This document shows, piece after piece, positions 52,428 through 62,300 of a stretch of 64,000 nt of DNA. Position 1 is the stretch's first letter. Each line of letters opens with the position of its first letter. Both the position numbers and the translations under genes were made by a program. This DNA is from Trinickia symbiotica. Its GTDB lineage: Bacteria; Pseudomonadota; Gammaproteobacteria; Burkholderiales; Burkholderiaceae. The stretch is from contig NZ_PTIR01000010.1 of assembly GCF_002934455.1 (NCBI RefSeq), positions 157,684 through 221,683 of the forward strand. The letters run 5' to 3'. A model generated the notes under the pieces. That model had not been told where the DNA came from. It made no database searches and was given only the letters and a program-made list of their open reading frames with translations.

Positions 52428-53666
52428 GTGGCAGAGGATAGCGACCTCGAGAAAACCGAATCAGCCACTCCCCGGCGCCTCGAGAAGGCGCGCGAGGAGG
52501 GGCAGGTCGCCCGCTCGCGCGAGCTCGCTTCATTTGCATTGCTTTCGGCCGGATTTTTCGGCGTATGGGCGCTCTCGGGCCCGATCGGCCTGCATCTGCA
52601 GGCCATGATGCGCGGCGCGTTCACCTTCAACCACGCCTACGTCGTCGATACGAACCGCATGCTGATCGGCGCCGGCACGGCCAGCCGGGAAGGGGTGATC
52701 GCCGTCGCGCCCGTGCTCGCCCTGACCGCGCTCGCCGCACTCCTCGCGCCCATGGCGCTCGGCGGCTGGCTGCTCTCGAGCAACGTCTTGCAGTTCAAGC
52801 CCGAGCGGCTTTCGCCCATCGCCGGCATCGGCCGCATCTTCTCGATCAATGGCCCGATCCAGCTCGGCATGTCGATCGCGAAGACGCTCGTCGTCGGCGT
52901 CATCGGCGTGCTCGCCGTCCTGCACCACAAAAACGAAATCCTCGCGCTGCCCTCCGAGCCCATGCTCAAAGCGATCGGCCATAGCCTCTCGCTCGTCGCC
53001 GTCTGCTGCGGAACGACCGTCGCCGGCATGTTCGTCATCGCCGCGATGGATGTGCCGTACCAACTCTGGTCGTTCCACAAGAAGCTGCGGATGACGAAGG
53101 AAGAAGTGAAGCGCGAGCACCGCGAGAACGAGGGCGACCCGCACGTGAAGGGCCGCATTCGCCAGCAGCAGCGCGCGATGGCCCGCCGCCGCATGATGGC
53201 GGCCGTGCCGAAGGCCGACGTCATAGTGACGAACCCGACCCATTACGCCGTCGCGCTCCAGTACGCGGACGGGGAGATGCGCGCGCCGAGGGTCATCGCC
53301 AAGGGCGTCAACCTCGTCGCGGCCCGCATCCGCGAACTCGCCGACGAGCACAACATCCCGCTGCTCGAAGCGCCGCCGCTCGCGCGTGCGCTCTACCACA
53401 ACGTCGAGCTCAATCACGAGATTCCGGGCACGCTCTACAACGCGGTGGCCGAAGTGCTCGCCTGGGTCTATCAGCTGCGCCGTTTCCGCCGCGACGGCGG
53501 CGACGTGCCGGCCGCGCCGACCGAGCTCGAGGTCCCCGCCGATCTCGACAAGGGGCCTGTCACGGACGAGGACGCGCTCGAAGAAGAGGAAGAGGCGCTC
53601 GCGTCGGGGACGACGCGCGCGAACCGCGCAGCGGGGCGTGACGCCGGCACGGGAGCGTCGGCATGA
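52428..53666 (+). CDS. flhB: Flagellar type III export protein FlhB
   Basis: A 412-residue inner-membrane export-gate protein and substrate-specificity switch. The start AEDSDLEKTESATPRRLEKA is family-typical. There are four membrane segments between about 30 and 215. The cytoplasmic domain contains the self-cleavage motif NPTH in DVIVTNPTHYAVAL. An acidic, low-complexity tail (EDALEEEEEALAS) extends it beyond the E. coli length. The start GTG 52428 follows GGAGAAAG. Its stop overlaps flhA by ATGA. Confidence 0.96.
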   Translation: MAEDSDLEKTESATPRRLEKAREEGQVARSRELASFALLSAGFFGVWALSGPIGLHLQAMMRGAFTFNHAYVVDTNRMLIGAGTASREGVIAVAPVLALTALAALLAPMALGGWLLSSNVLQFKPERLSPIAGIGRIFSINGPIQLGMSIAKTLVVGVIGVLAVLHHKNEILALPSEPMLKAIGHSLSLVAVCCGTTVAGMFVIAAMDVPYQLWSFHKKLRMTKEEVKREHRENEGDPHVKGRIRQQQRAMARRRMMAAVPKADVIVTNPTHYAVALQYADGEMRAPRVIAKGVNLVAARIRELADEHNIPLLEAPPLARALYHNVELNHEIPGTLYNAVAEVLAWVYQLRRFRRDGGDVPAAPTELEVPADLDKGPVTDEDALEEEEEALASGTTRANRAAGRDAGTGASA

Positions 53667-55765
53667 ACGCGCGCGTGCAAAGCCTCTTCGGCAAGGGCCC
53701 GCAGATGCTGGCCCAGGCCAACTTGCGCAAGGTGGCAGGGCCGGTCCTGATCTGCATGATCCTCGGCATGATGATTCTGCCGTTGCCGCCGTTCCTGCTC
53801 GATCTGCTCTTCACGTTCAACATCGCGCTCTCGGTGATGGTGCTGCTCGTCAGCATGTACACAATGAAGCCGCTCGATTTCGCGGCGTTCCCGAGCGTGC
53901 TGCTGTTCTCGACGCTGCTGCGTCTTTCGCTCAACGTCGCCTCGACGCGGATCGTGCTGCTCGAAGGGCACACGGGACCAGCCGCCGCGGGCCGCGTCAT
54001 CGAATCGTTCGGCCACTTCCTCGTCGGCGGCAACTTCGCGGTCGGCATCGTCGTCTTCGCGATCCTCATGATCATCAACTTCATGGTAATCACGAAAGGC
54101 GCGGGACGTATCGCCGAAGTGGCCGCGCGCTTCACGCTCGACGCGATGCCGGGCAAGCAGATGGCGATCGACGCCGACCTCAACGCCGGCCTCATCAACG
54201 AGGAAGGCGCGCGCAAGCGCCGCCAGGCCGTTGCGCAAGAAGCCGAGTTCTACGGCGCCATGGACGGCGCGTCCAAGTTCGTGCGCGGCGACGCGGTGGC
54301 GGGCCTCATCATCATGGTCGTCAACGTGGTGGGCGGGCTCATCGTCGGCGTCGCGCAGCACGGCATGGACTTCGCCTCGGCCGGCAAGACCTATACGCTG
54401 CTGACGATCGGCGATGGCCTCGTTGCACAGATTCCGTCGCTCGTGATCTCGACGGCGGCCGGCGTCATCGTTTCGCGCGTCGCCACCGACGAGGACATCG
54501 GCACGCAGCTCACGGGCCAGCTCTTCACGAACCCGCGCGTGCTGCTGATCACGGGCGCCATCATCGGTTTGCTTGGCCTCATTCCGGGCATGCCGCATTT
54601 CGCGTTCTTGGTGCTCGGCGCGGGCTTGATCCAGCTTGGCCGCCACCTCAAGAAGCGCGCCGAGGCCGCCAAGGCGAGCGCGGTGCTCGTCGAATCGACG
54701 CCGGCCGCGGCGCCCGTTGAGAACAACGAGGCGAGCTGGGACGATGTGACGATGATCGATACGCTCGGCCTCGAGGTCGGCTACCGGCTCATCCCGGTCG
54801 TCGACAAGAATGCCGACGGCGAGCTGCTCAAGCGCATCAAGAGCATCCGCAAGAAGTTCGCGCAGGAGATCGGCTTCCTGCCGCCCGTCATTCATATTCG
54901 CGACAACCTCGAGCTGCGTCCGAACGGTTATCGGATCACGCTCAAGGGTGTCGAAGTCGGCACCGGTGAAGCGTATCCGGGCCAATGGCTCGCGATCAAT
55001 CCGGGGCAAGTCACGGCCGCGCTGCCGGGCGCGCCGACGAAAGACCCGGCCTTCGGCCTGCCCGCGATCTGGATCGACACGAACTTGCGCGAGCAGGCAC
55101 AGGTGTACGGCTATACGGTCGTCGATGCGAGCACGGTCGTGGCCACGCACCTGAACCATCTCGTCGTTCAGCATGCGTCCGAGCTGCTCGGCCGGCAGGA
55201 GGTTCAAGCGCTGCTCACGCGCATCGGCAAAGATGCGCCGACACTCGTCGAAGACCTCGTTCCCAAGATGTTCTCGCTCGCGACGCTGCAAAAGGTGCTG
55301 CAAAGCCTGCTCGAGGAAGGCGTGCCGATCCGCGACATGCGCACGATCCTCGAAGCGTTCGCCGAGCAGGCCGGCAAGCTGTCGGACGCGCACGATCTCA
55401 CGGCCGCCGTGCGTCTTGCGCTCGGGCGCGCGATCACGCAGCAGTGGTATCCGGGCAGCGGCGAGATGCAGGTCATGGGGCTCGACGCAAATCTCGAGCG
55501 CGTGCTCTCGCAGGCCCTTTCGACGGGCGCGAACCCGGGCCTCGAGCCGGGTCTCGCCCATACGCTTCTCGCTGAGACGCAACGCGCGATCGTGCGTCAA
55601 CAAAACACCGGGCTGCCGCCCGTGCTGCTCGTGCAGCACGCGCTGCGCGCGATGCTCGCGCGCTTTTTGCGCCGCAGCCTGCCGCAATTGAAAGTGCTCT
55701 CGTACGCCGAAGTGCCTGAGACACGCACGATCAAGGTCGTCAACCTCATCGGGGGTCTAGCTTGA
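53663..55765 (+). CDS. flhA: Flagellar type III export protein FlhA
   Basis: A 700-residue export-gate component. Eight membrane helices lie in residues 20-330, with the conserved FHIPEP-family segment LNVASTRIVLLEGHTGPAAA and the proton-coupling region TRFTLDAMPGKQMAIDADLN-like (here ARFTLDAMPGKQMAID). The C-terminal cytoplasmic domain (about 350-700) forms the nonameric ring that docks chaperone-substrate pairs, including FliT-FliD. It overlaps flhB and flhF by four bases each, so the operon is tightly coupled. Confidence 0.97.
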   Translation: MNARVQSLFGKGPQMLAQANLRKVAGPVLICMILGMMILPLPPFLLDLLFTFNIALSVMVLLVSMYTMKPLDFAAFPSVLLFSTLLRLSLNVASTRIVLLEGHTGPAAAGRVIESFGHFLVGGNFAVGIVVFAILMIINFMVITKGAGRIAEVAARFTLDAMPGKQMAIDADLNAGLINEEGARKRRQAVAQEAEFYGAMDGASKFVRGDAVAGLIIMVVNVVGGLIVGVAQHGMDFASAGKTYTLLTIGDGLVAQIPSLVISTAAGVIVSRVATDEDIGTQLTGQLFTNPRVLLITGAIIGLLGLIPGMPHFAFLVLGAGLIQLGRHLKKRAEAAKASAVLVESTPAAAPVENNEASWDDVTMIDTLGLEVGYRLIPVVDKNADGELLKRIKSIRKKFAQEIGFLPPVIHIRDNLELRPNGYRITLKGVEVGTGEAYPGQWLAINPGQVTAALPGAPTKDPAFGLPAIWIDTNLREQAQVYGYTVVDASTVVATHLNHLVVQHASELLGRQEVQALLTRIGKDAPTLVEDLVPKMFSLATLQKVLQSLLEEGVPIRDMRTILEAFAEQAGKLSDAHDLTAAVRLALGRAITQQWYPGSGEMQVMGLDANLERVLSQALSTGANPGLEPGLAHTLLAETQRAIVRQQNTGLPPVLLVQHALRAMLARFLRRSLPQLKVLSYAEVPETRTIKVVNLIGGLA

Positions 55766-57810
55766 ATATCCGCAAATTCATCGGCGCGACGAGTCGCGAC
55801 GCGCTGCGCCTCGTACGCGAGGCCCTGGGCGCCGACGCAGTCGTGCTTTCGAACCGGACCAACGATGACGGCAGCGTGGAAATCGTCGCGCTCGCCGATA
55901 CGGATCTCGCTGCTATCGCGCCGGGTGCCGGCGACGGGGCCGGCAACAACGCGAACGCGAATGGAAATGGCCAAGGCGCCGCGGGTTCCTACGGCGCGGG
56001 CCTCGCCAGCCGCCCGCAAGGCGGGCAGGACGCTGACGGCGCACATGTCTCACTTGGCGCGCATGCCGCGGCGGGGTACCCGATGCTTGCGGCCTCGATG
56101 TCCCAGGCTGCGCAGCCCGCTCCCATGTCGGGCATGATGCCCGCCAACCCCTACGCGAACGGCATGCCGGATGTGTTCTCGGCCGTGTTCGGCGCAAGCG
56201 CGGAAGTCGGAGCGACGAATGCGGAAGGTAAGCCGGTCGATACGTTCGCGCCTGCCGCGATTTCGGATGTCGGTGCGTTGACCACGGCTGCAGCCGCCGC
56301 GCCGGCTGGCAAGCTCGCGCTGCGCGAGCCGCGAGTCGAAATGAAGCCGTTGCATACGGCTGCCGCGAAAGCCGGTGCCATGAGTCCTGGCACCACGCAT
56401 TCCGCCTCGCCGGCAGCGGCGAACGGCGCGGCTGCGGCCGGTTCGTCGGCGTCGCGTACACCCGAATCGTCGCCGACGATGGTCGAATCGCATCCGTGGC
56501 TCATCGAGCACGCTCATCGCATCGCCGCGCAGCAGCGTGCGGCGCACACGGCCAGCCCGACGAGGTCGCACGCGTTGACACCGTCAGCGGCTGCGGCGAA
56601 GGGGCTCGGCACGCCGGGCAAGATTCTGTCGCCCGAGGAACTGGCTTCCGCGGAAGTGCCGGACTGGGCGCAAGAGGCGGCCGAAGCCGCCGCGCGCCGC
56701 GTCATTCCGCGCATTGCACCGGCTTTCGAAGGGGTTGCTGCATCGACGAAGGCGCGCGGCGCCGATGGCGCGGGTGCGTCCGAGGGTGCCGCCGCCGTGG
56801 CCGACGCGGTCCGTGCGCGCATCGAGGAAGTCGTCAGCAGCACGGTGATGAACGAGCTTTCCTCGCTGCGCGGAATGATGGAAGAGCAGTTCGCCGGGCT
56901 GCTCTGGGGTGACCGGCAGCGCCGCAGCCCCGTGCAGGGCACGCTGACGAAGCAGCTCTTCGCGGCCGGCTTCTCGGCGCAGCTCGTGAGAATGGTCATC
57001 GACAACCTGCCCGCCGTCGAGAACGTCGACGCCGGCATGGACTGGATTCAATCCGTGCTCGCGGCCAATCTGCCCGTGCTCGAGAACGAAGACGAATTGA
57101 TGGAGCGCGGCGGCGTGTTCGCGTTGATGGGGCCGACGGGCGTCGGCAAGACCACGACGACGGCCAAGCTCGCGGCGCGCTGCGTGATGCGCTTCGGCGC
57201 AAGCAAGGTGGCGCTGCTCACGACCGACAGCTACCGGATCGGCGGCCACGAGCAGCTCCGCATTTTCGGCAAGATACTCGGCGTGTCCGTCCATGCGGTG
57301 AAGGACGCGGCCGACCTTCAACTCGCGCTTGCCGAGCTGCGCAACAAACATATCGTGCTCATCGATACGATCGGCATGAGCCAGCGCGATCGGACCGTCT
57401 CCGATCAGATCGCGATGCTCTGCGGCGCGGGGCACCCCGTGCAACGCCTCTTGCTGCTCAATGCGACGAGTCATGGCGACACGCTCAATGAAGTTGTCCA
57501 GGCCTACCAGAGCGCGGACGGTCAACCCGAGCTCGCGGGTTGCATCCTCACGAAGCTCGACGAAGCCACGAACCTCGGCGGCGTGCTGGACACGGTGATC
57601 CGTTACAAGCTGCCTGTCCATTACGTGTCGACGGGGCAGAAAGTGCCCGAAAACCTCTACGTCGCCACGAAGAAATTCCTGATCAAGAGCGCCTTTTGCA
57701 TTCCGCGCGACGGCTCGCCGTTCGTTCCGCACGACGACGACATTCCCGCCTTGCTGTCGGCGCTCTCGACCCGTTCGACCGCCGAGCTGCACGAGGTTCG
57801 CTTTGGATAA
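55762..57810 (+). CDS. flhF: Flagellar-placement SRP-type GTPase FlhF
   Basis: A 682-residue GTPase. The N-terminal basic region RKFIGATSRDALRLVREALG is the family start. A very long Ala/Gly/Pro/Ser-rich stretch spans about 60-340. The N domain and the SRP GTPase domain lie in the last 330 residues: P-loop G457-T464 (GPTGVGKT), LLTTDSYRIGGHEQLRIF, IDTIGMSQRD, and the guanine-binding TKLDEATNLGG. It sets polar site and number of flagella together with FlhG. Most FlhF proteins are 380-480 residues, so the linker is unusually long. The start is TTG overlapping the flhA stop (TTGA). Confidence 0.93.
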   Translation: MNIRKFIGATSRDALRLVREALGADAVVLSNRTNDDGSVEIVALADTDLAAIAPGAGDGAGNNANANGNGQGAAGSYGAGLASRPQGGQDADGAHVSLGAHAAAGYPMLAASMSQAAQPAPMSGMMPANPYANGMPDVFSAVFGASAEVGATNAEGKPVDTFAPAAISDVGALTTAAAAAPAGKLALREPRVEMKPLHTAAAKAGAMSPGTTHSASPAAANGAAAAGSSASRTPESSPTMVESHPWLIEHAHRIAAQQRAAHTASPTRSHALTPSAAAAKGLGTPGKILSPEELASAEVPDWAQEAAEAAARRVIPRIAPAFEGVAASTKARGADGAGASEGAAAVADAVRARIEEVVSSTVMNELSSLRGMMEEQFAGLLWGDRQRRSPVQGTLTKQLFAAGFSAQLVRMVIDNLPAVENVDAGMDWIQSVLAANLPVLENEDELMERGGVFALMGPTGVGKTTTTAKLAARCVMRFGASKVALLTTDSYRIGGHEQLRIFGKILGVSVHAVKDAADLQLALAELRNKHIVLIDTIGMSQRDRTVSDQIAMLCGAGHPVQRLLLLNATSHGDTLNEVVQAYQSADGQPELAGCILTKLDEATNLGGVLDTVIRYKLPVHYVSTGQKVPENLYVATKKFLIKSAFCIPRDGSPFVPHDDDIPALLSALSTRSTAELHEVRFG

Positions 57811-58675
57811 GCACGTCACCGACCAAGCCGAAGGTTTACGCAGGCTGCTCGCGAGGACCGGCTCGCGCGTCGTTGCGGTGACGGGCGGACCGATCGGCGT
57901 CGGCTGCACGTCGACGGTCGTCAACCTCGCGGCCGCGCTCGCGGGTATCGGCAAGGACGTGCTCGTGATCGACGAATGCCTTGGCGCGAACTCCGTCTCG
58001 ACGATGCTGGGCGGCGTGCATGGCGCGGGCAGTCTGCGCGCCCTGCTACAGGGCGAAATCGGTATCGAGGAGGCCGCGCCGCGGCATGAGCTCGGCTTTT
58101 CCGTGCTGGCAGCCTCGCGCGAGAACTGCGCGGGCTACAGCGCGGCGCAGCTCGGCGTCATGCTCTCCGGGCCGGCCGACGTCGTGCTCATCGATGCGCG
58201 GCTCGATCGCAAGGGCGCGCTATCGCTCCTCGGCGCGCAGGCGCATGACGTCATGATCGTCACGCGTGTGGCCGCGCAGGCGATCACCGAGGCGTATGCC
58301 TGCATGAAACGTTTGCACTACGAGCACGCGATCGGGCAGTTTCGCGTGCTCATCAATCACGTATCGAGCCTGGCCGATGCGCATACCACGTTCGAGAACC
58401 TCGCCGAGGTGGCGGGGCGTTATCTGACCGTTTCGATCGCACATGCCGGCTGCGTGGCGTCGGATCCGCTGATGGAGCATGCGCTCGAGCTCGAGCGCTG
58501 TGTCGTCGATGCGTTTCCGTCGGCGCCGGCCGCGCGTGATTACCGGCACGTTGCGGCTGAAATGATTTATTGGCCGATGCGCGCGGCGCTTTCGCCGCGC
58601 GCGAGTGCGCTCGTCGGCACGGGGATGCCGGCCTCGGCGCTCGCTGACGCGCCATCCGCGCGCCAGCATGCATAA
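57803..58675 (+). CDS. flhG: FlhG/FleN-type MinD-like protein with degenerate P-loop
   Basis: A 290-residue MinD/ParA-fold protein coded right after flhF (8-base overlap, TTG start). It should regulate flagellar number with FlhF, and in some species it restrains the master activator. The deviant Walker A motif (KGGxGKT in MinD) is here GGPIGVGCTST: the signature lysine is P30 and the P-loop lysine is C35. The MinD IDAD is IDEC, so another catalytic Asp is also lost. The DVVLIDARL strand and MEHALELERC membrane/dimer region remain. The gene context makes FlhG the right name, but ATP hydrolysis is doubtful. Confidence 0.85.
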   Translation: MDKHVTDQAEGLRRLLARTGSRVVAVTGGPIGVGCTSTVVNLAAALAGIGKDVLVIDECLGANSVSTMLGGVHGAGSLRALLQGEIGIEEAAPRHELGFSVLAASRENCAGYSAAQLGVMLSGPADVVLIDARLDRKGALSLLGAQAHDVMIVTRVAAQAITEAYACMKRLHYEHAIGQFRVLINHVSSLADAHTTFENLAEVAGRYLTVSIAHAGCVASDPLMEHALELERCVVDAFPSAPAARDYRHVAAEMIYWPMRAALSPRASALVGTGMPASALADAPSARQHA

Positions 58676-58707
58676 CACGTAGGGGACAGGAGAAAAGGGG
58701 GCCCTCG

Positions 58708-59436
58708 ATGTACAACGCTCAAGGGAAAATGTCCCAGACGGATGTGCTGACGCAGTACGCGCCGCTCGTGAGACGGCTCGGACTGCAGCTCGTGGCGAAG
58801 ATGCCGGCGAGCGTCGATCTCGACGATCTCATTCAGGCCGGCATGATCGGTCTGCTCGATGCAGCGAGCCGCTACAAGGAAGATCAAGGCGCGCAGTTCG
58901 AGACTTATGCGAGCCAGCGGATTCGCGGCGCGATGCTCGATGAGCTGCGCAACAACGACTGGCTGCCGCGCAGCCTGCGCAAGACGTCCCGCGAAGTGGA
59001 ATCGGCCGTGCATCAGGTCGAGCAGAAGCTCGGGCGCTCGGCGAGCGAGACGGAGATCGCCGACCATTTGAAGATGCCGCTCGATGCATATCAGACGATG
59101 CTGCAGGATTTGCATGGTTCGCAGCTCATCTATTACGAGGATTTCGATCGGTCGGCCGACGACGAGCCGTTTCTCGATCGGTATTGCGTCGATCACACGG
59201 ATCCGCTGTCGGCGCTGCTCGATGAAAGCCTGCGCGCGGCGCTCGTCGAGGCGATCGAGAAGCTGCCGGAGCGGGAGAAGCTCTTGATGTCGCTCTATTA
59301 CGAGCGCGGGATGAATTTGCGCGAGATCGGCGCGGTGTTGGAGGTCAGCGAATCGCGGGTTTGCCAGCTGCATAGTCAAGCGGTGGCGCGGCTGCGAACG
59401 CGGTTGCGCGAGATGGCTTGGGCGGGGGTGGATTGA
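58708..59436 (+). CDS. fliA: Flagellar sigma factor FliA (sigma-28)
   Basis: A 242-residue sigma-70-family factor. Region 1.2/2 starts TQYAPLVRRLGLQLVAKMPA, with the core-binding and -10 parts SVDLDDLIQAGMIGLLDAA and RYKEDQGAQFETYASQRIRG (region 2.3-2.4). Region 3 is ELRNNDWLPRSLRKTSREVE, and region 4 ends with the helix-turn-helix GMNLREIGAVLEVSESRVCQ. It directs transcription of late flagellar genes, including fliC, the receptors and motA here. It is the last gene of the flhB-flhA-flhF-flhG-fliA operon. A decayed partial copy lies 4.3 kb downstream at 63709. Confidence 0.97.
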   Translation: MYNAQGKMSQTDVLTQYAPLVRRLGLQLVAKMPASVDLDDLIQAGMIGLLDAASRYKEDQGAQFETYASQRIRGAMLDELRNNDWLPRSLRKTSREVESAVHQVEQKLGRSASETEIADHLKMPLDAYQTMLQDLHGSQLIYYEDFDRSADDEPFLDRYCVDHTDPLSALLDESLRAALVEAIEKLPEREKLLMSLYYERGMNLREIGAVLEVSESRVCQLHSQAVARLRTRLREMAWAGVD

Positions 59437-59452
59437 GGCTCGACGCGTGGCT

Positions 59453-60706
59453 TCAATCGGTGGAGCCGGTGTTCGCTTGACCCGTGTTGTTGTCGCATTG
59501 CGTTTGCATAGTCGGGCAATGGGCGTACAGCCATGCGCCGGCTACGACTGCAGCAATGCCACTAATTAAAAAGACGGTCGGAATCGACGATATCCTCGCG
59601 AGCGTTGAGCCAATCAGTGGACCCAGCACGAGCGTGCCTAGCTGGACGCTCCGCGCTGTCGCGCTGATCGTGCCTAAAGAGTGCGATGGCGATGCTGCTT
59701 GCATCACCACGCCGAAAGTCATGGCCGTGATGCCATAAAAGCCGCCGTTCGCGATCCAGAGGGCAAGCAGAGCATATTCGGGTAGCGGCCAATTTAACGA
59801 ACTGAGACCGCCAGGCAATACCACGGTCAGCCCGAAACCGGTGAGCCCAATGGAAGCGACGCGAACGGGAGTTGTTGCGGCAAACATGCGCTTAAAAATG
59901 ACTGCGCCGGCGACTCCCCCAGCAGCGGTACAACTCACGATGGTTCCGAAGGTGCCCGCGGGAAAGGCTTGCTGCTTTAAGAACAGCGCTAAAAGAGGAT
60001 CATAGAGTCCAAGCACTGCAGTCTGTATCAAGACCGCGACGAGGGCGGTCCGGAATCCTACGTTCGATAGGCACAGTTCGATCAGTGCCCACGGTTCGGG
60101 GCGCTTGGCGTTGGCAGAGCAGGCGGCTGCCCTGGGGTAGTGTTGCTTTAAGGCATGCAAGACCGGCAACGCCGCGAGTGCGAGCGCCGATGGCAGCAAG
60201 AACCCCAATTGTGGCTGGCATAGCACTGTCATCATGGCGCCGATCAATGGTGCCGCCACTTTAAGCGACTGATCAATGACCGTGCTCCAGCGTGCGTTCT
60301 CGATAACCTGCGCCGGGCTCAGCATCAATCTGATCATCACCTGCTCCGCGGGCATTGACCCAAGGTTGCTCAAGCCTTTTAGAAACACTAAGACGACAAA
60401 GACATCAACATTCGGCGAAAGCATCAGCAGCAGCGACGTTGCGGCACGGCAACTGTAGCTGGCCCTTAGCAGAGATATCGGGTGCCGAATGTCTGCCAGT
60501 TTGCCAAAATATGGTCCTAGTAATAAGCCAGGTAAGCCGTAAAGGGCCGATGCAATCCCGATGGTTATTGCGTTGGCTTGCCAATAATAGCTCAGGCTGG
60601 AGAATATCAGCGTGAAGTCTACCCAGATGATGATTGAGCCTACAGCGCGCAGGAGTAAAAGATACGTATATCCAGGGCATTCACGAAGAACGGTAGAGCC
60701 ATTCAT
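59453..60706 (-). CDS. MFS exporter of the SagB-carbamoyltransferase cassette
   Basis: A 417-residue protein with 12 predicted membrane helices; GPYFGKLADIRHPISLL after helix 2 is the MFS loop signature. Its composition is closest to drug/metabolite exporters, and no binding motif for a nutrient is visible. Its ATG overlaps the carbamoyltransferase stop (ATGA), so it is translated with it. It is the last gene of the minus-strand cassette. The likely role is to export the modified peptide or a small molecule released from it, and possibly immunity. Codon use and GC are clearly below those of the flagellar genes. Confidence 0.75.
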   Translation of the reverse strand: MNGSTVLRECPGYTYLLLLRAVGSIIIWVDFTLIFSSLSYYWQANAITIGIASALYGLPGLLLGPYFGKLADIRHPISLLRASYSCRAATSLLLMLSPNVDVFVVLVFLKGLSNLGSMPAEQVMIRLMLSPAQVIENARWSTVIDQSLKVAAPLIGAMMTVLCQPQLGFLLPSALALAALPVLHALKQHYPRAAACSANAKRPEPWALIELCLSNVGFRTALVAVLIQTAVLGLYDPLLALFLKQQAFPAGTFGTIVSCTAAGGVAGAVIFKRMFAATTPVRVASIGLTGFGLTVVLPGGLSSLNWPLPEYALLALWIANGGFYGITAMTFGVVMQAASPSHSLGTISATARSVQLGTLVLGPLIGSTLARISSIPTVFLISGIAAVVAGAWLYAHCPTMQTQCDNNTGQANTGSTD

Positions 60707-62293
60707 GGTAGATGCCTGAACGCAGATTCTTCTCTTAAAAAAAGGAGACCCTCTATTATGAATCCGTCGAGGTTATGCTCGTCGCCATATCTAACAAGGT
60801 CCGATGCTCTATTAATGAATCCGCGACCATTGAAATTCAAAGAGGTATTGCATAATACGCCGACACCCGTCTCGTCCTTGAAGGCCTGCAACAGGCTATG
60901 AAGCAACGGGTGCTGTTTTTCGTTGAGCGTTTGTACGCGTGCAGAGCCATCGACGTGCGTCACCGCTTGCAGCGTATCGGTCTTTGAAGCAGCGAAGAAC
61001 AACATGTGCGGACTACTTCTGTTCAGGTCAAAATGTAAGTCGACATCGTTTTCAAGGCACAGCGGCGCTATCGGCCGATACTGTTCGCGTTGCTTTATGT
61101 CGTTCAGACGTACACGTGTGGCCCGGCGGAAAGGTTCCGCCAGAATCGATCTGTTGCCTAGTGCTCTTGGCCCCAACTCTGATCTGCCGGAAATCCAACC
61201 CAAGATTGCTCCCCTGCTCAGAAGTCTGGCAGCAATGCAGATCGTTCGAGACCCTAACGAAACTGCCCAGACGAGCATGCCGGTCGGCTCCAATGTCATC
61301 TGTGAAGGGTAAGCCGCAATATACATCCCAGCGCAACTTTGCATTACCCGTGACGTGGAACTGTGCGTCTGCCCCAGTACCGATAGCCGCTCCAGTATCG
61401 TTGGTACATGGCGGTACGAATACATCGCTGAACAAGCCTGTATCAAGCCACTCACGGTTCCATTCGCAGTTGAGGCCACACCCACCGCTGACGAGCAGTG
61501 GGCGCCTTTCATTCACCATCGGCGATATCTTATTCTTGAAGTAAGCAAAGATCGTGTCTGATATCAATCTGGCCATCCGCTTCGATGTCGTTGACTCAGT
61601 GCCACTATCGAACAAATCGAATTCGCTAAATTCGTCTTTGCAAAAATCGGGTGGTTTAAGAGGTGAACTCAGCAGTTTAGAGAGGAGTGCGCGTTCCTGC
61701 TGTGTAGCAATTATATTATTTTCATAGGCGGCCAACGCCATAAGCTTGCCGGCGTCCCCAAGCCGTATGCCGCCCGGAGGAAGAGCGAATGTCGGATCGG
61801 CGATGGCATACGCGGCTGCATAGCGCACGCCGGGTCCGAGCATAATATCCCCAAGTTTTCGTACCTTGACGTTGGCATCGACTTCATAGAAAGAGCCGAT
61901 GTAGCCCTCCCAAGTCAATGCGTAGCATGGTGTTCCCTGGGGGAAGGGTGATAGCGCATAGGCGCATAGGACATGGGACCGTTCGTGCGATGACGAAAAA
62001 TGCTGAAGTGGTACGCCAAACATGGACGTCCGCCGGTGTTCCACAGCGTTGACGCCGAAGTAGCCCGCACCTATGGACCGTCCATTGGGATTGGCGCCGG
62101 TCGCCCATCCACTTAGCGCAAAGACGTCAGGGGATGTGTCAATCAGCTGCAGAGATTCGGCAAATAGGGTGCCGTCTACTGCTGCATATCGAAAGCCGGA
62201 GTCTTTCTCAGCTTCTATCACTAACCTAAGGGTACCATCGGTTATGTGCGCAATATGCCCGTCATGACCTGGCTTGAACGCAACGATTCGCAT
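60703..62293 (-). pseudogene. NodU/CmcH-type carbamoyltransferase, one apparent frameshift
   Basis: About 530 residues if one frameshift is corrected. The N-terminal Kae1-like domain starts at ATG 62293 (GAGG just upstream) and has KPGHDGHIAHI, HERSHVLCAYALSPFPQG with the metal-binding His, and LLVSGGCGLNCEWNRE. The C-terminal domain, one frame over, has GWISGRSELGPRALGNRSIL and IKQREQYRPIAPLCLE. The family uses carbamoyl phosphate and ATP to carbamoylate hydroxyls in antibiotics and Nod factors. The reading frame must change between about 61293 (TDDIGAD) and 61233 (AARLLSRG). It lies seven bases after the SagB gene and overlaps the MFS gene. A base error, a real mutation or programmed frameshifting are all possible. 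Confidence 0.75.
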
Positions 62294-62300
62294 GTGCACC

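Noticed and set aside
53471..55687. 738-codon antisense open frame across flhA
   Set aside because: Composition is Arg/Asp/His-rich as expected from antisense of GC-rich codons; no motifs, no ribosome-binding site, and flhA is intact.
61052..61512. Two independent carbamoyltransferase genes overlapping by 460 bases
   Set aside because: The N- and C-terminal halves of one family are complementary, and neither is complete alone. A single frameshifted gene explains both.
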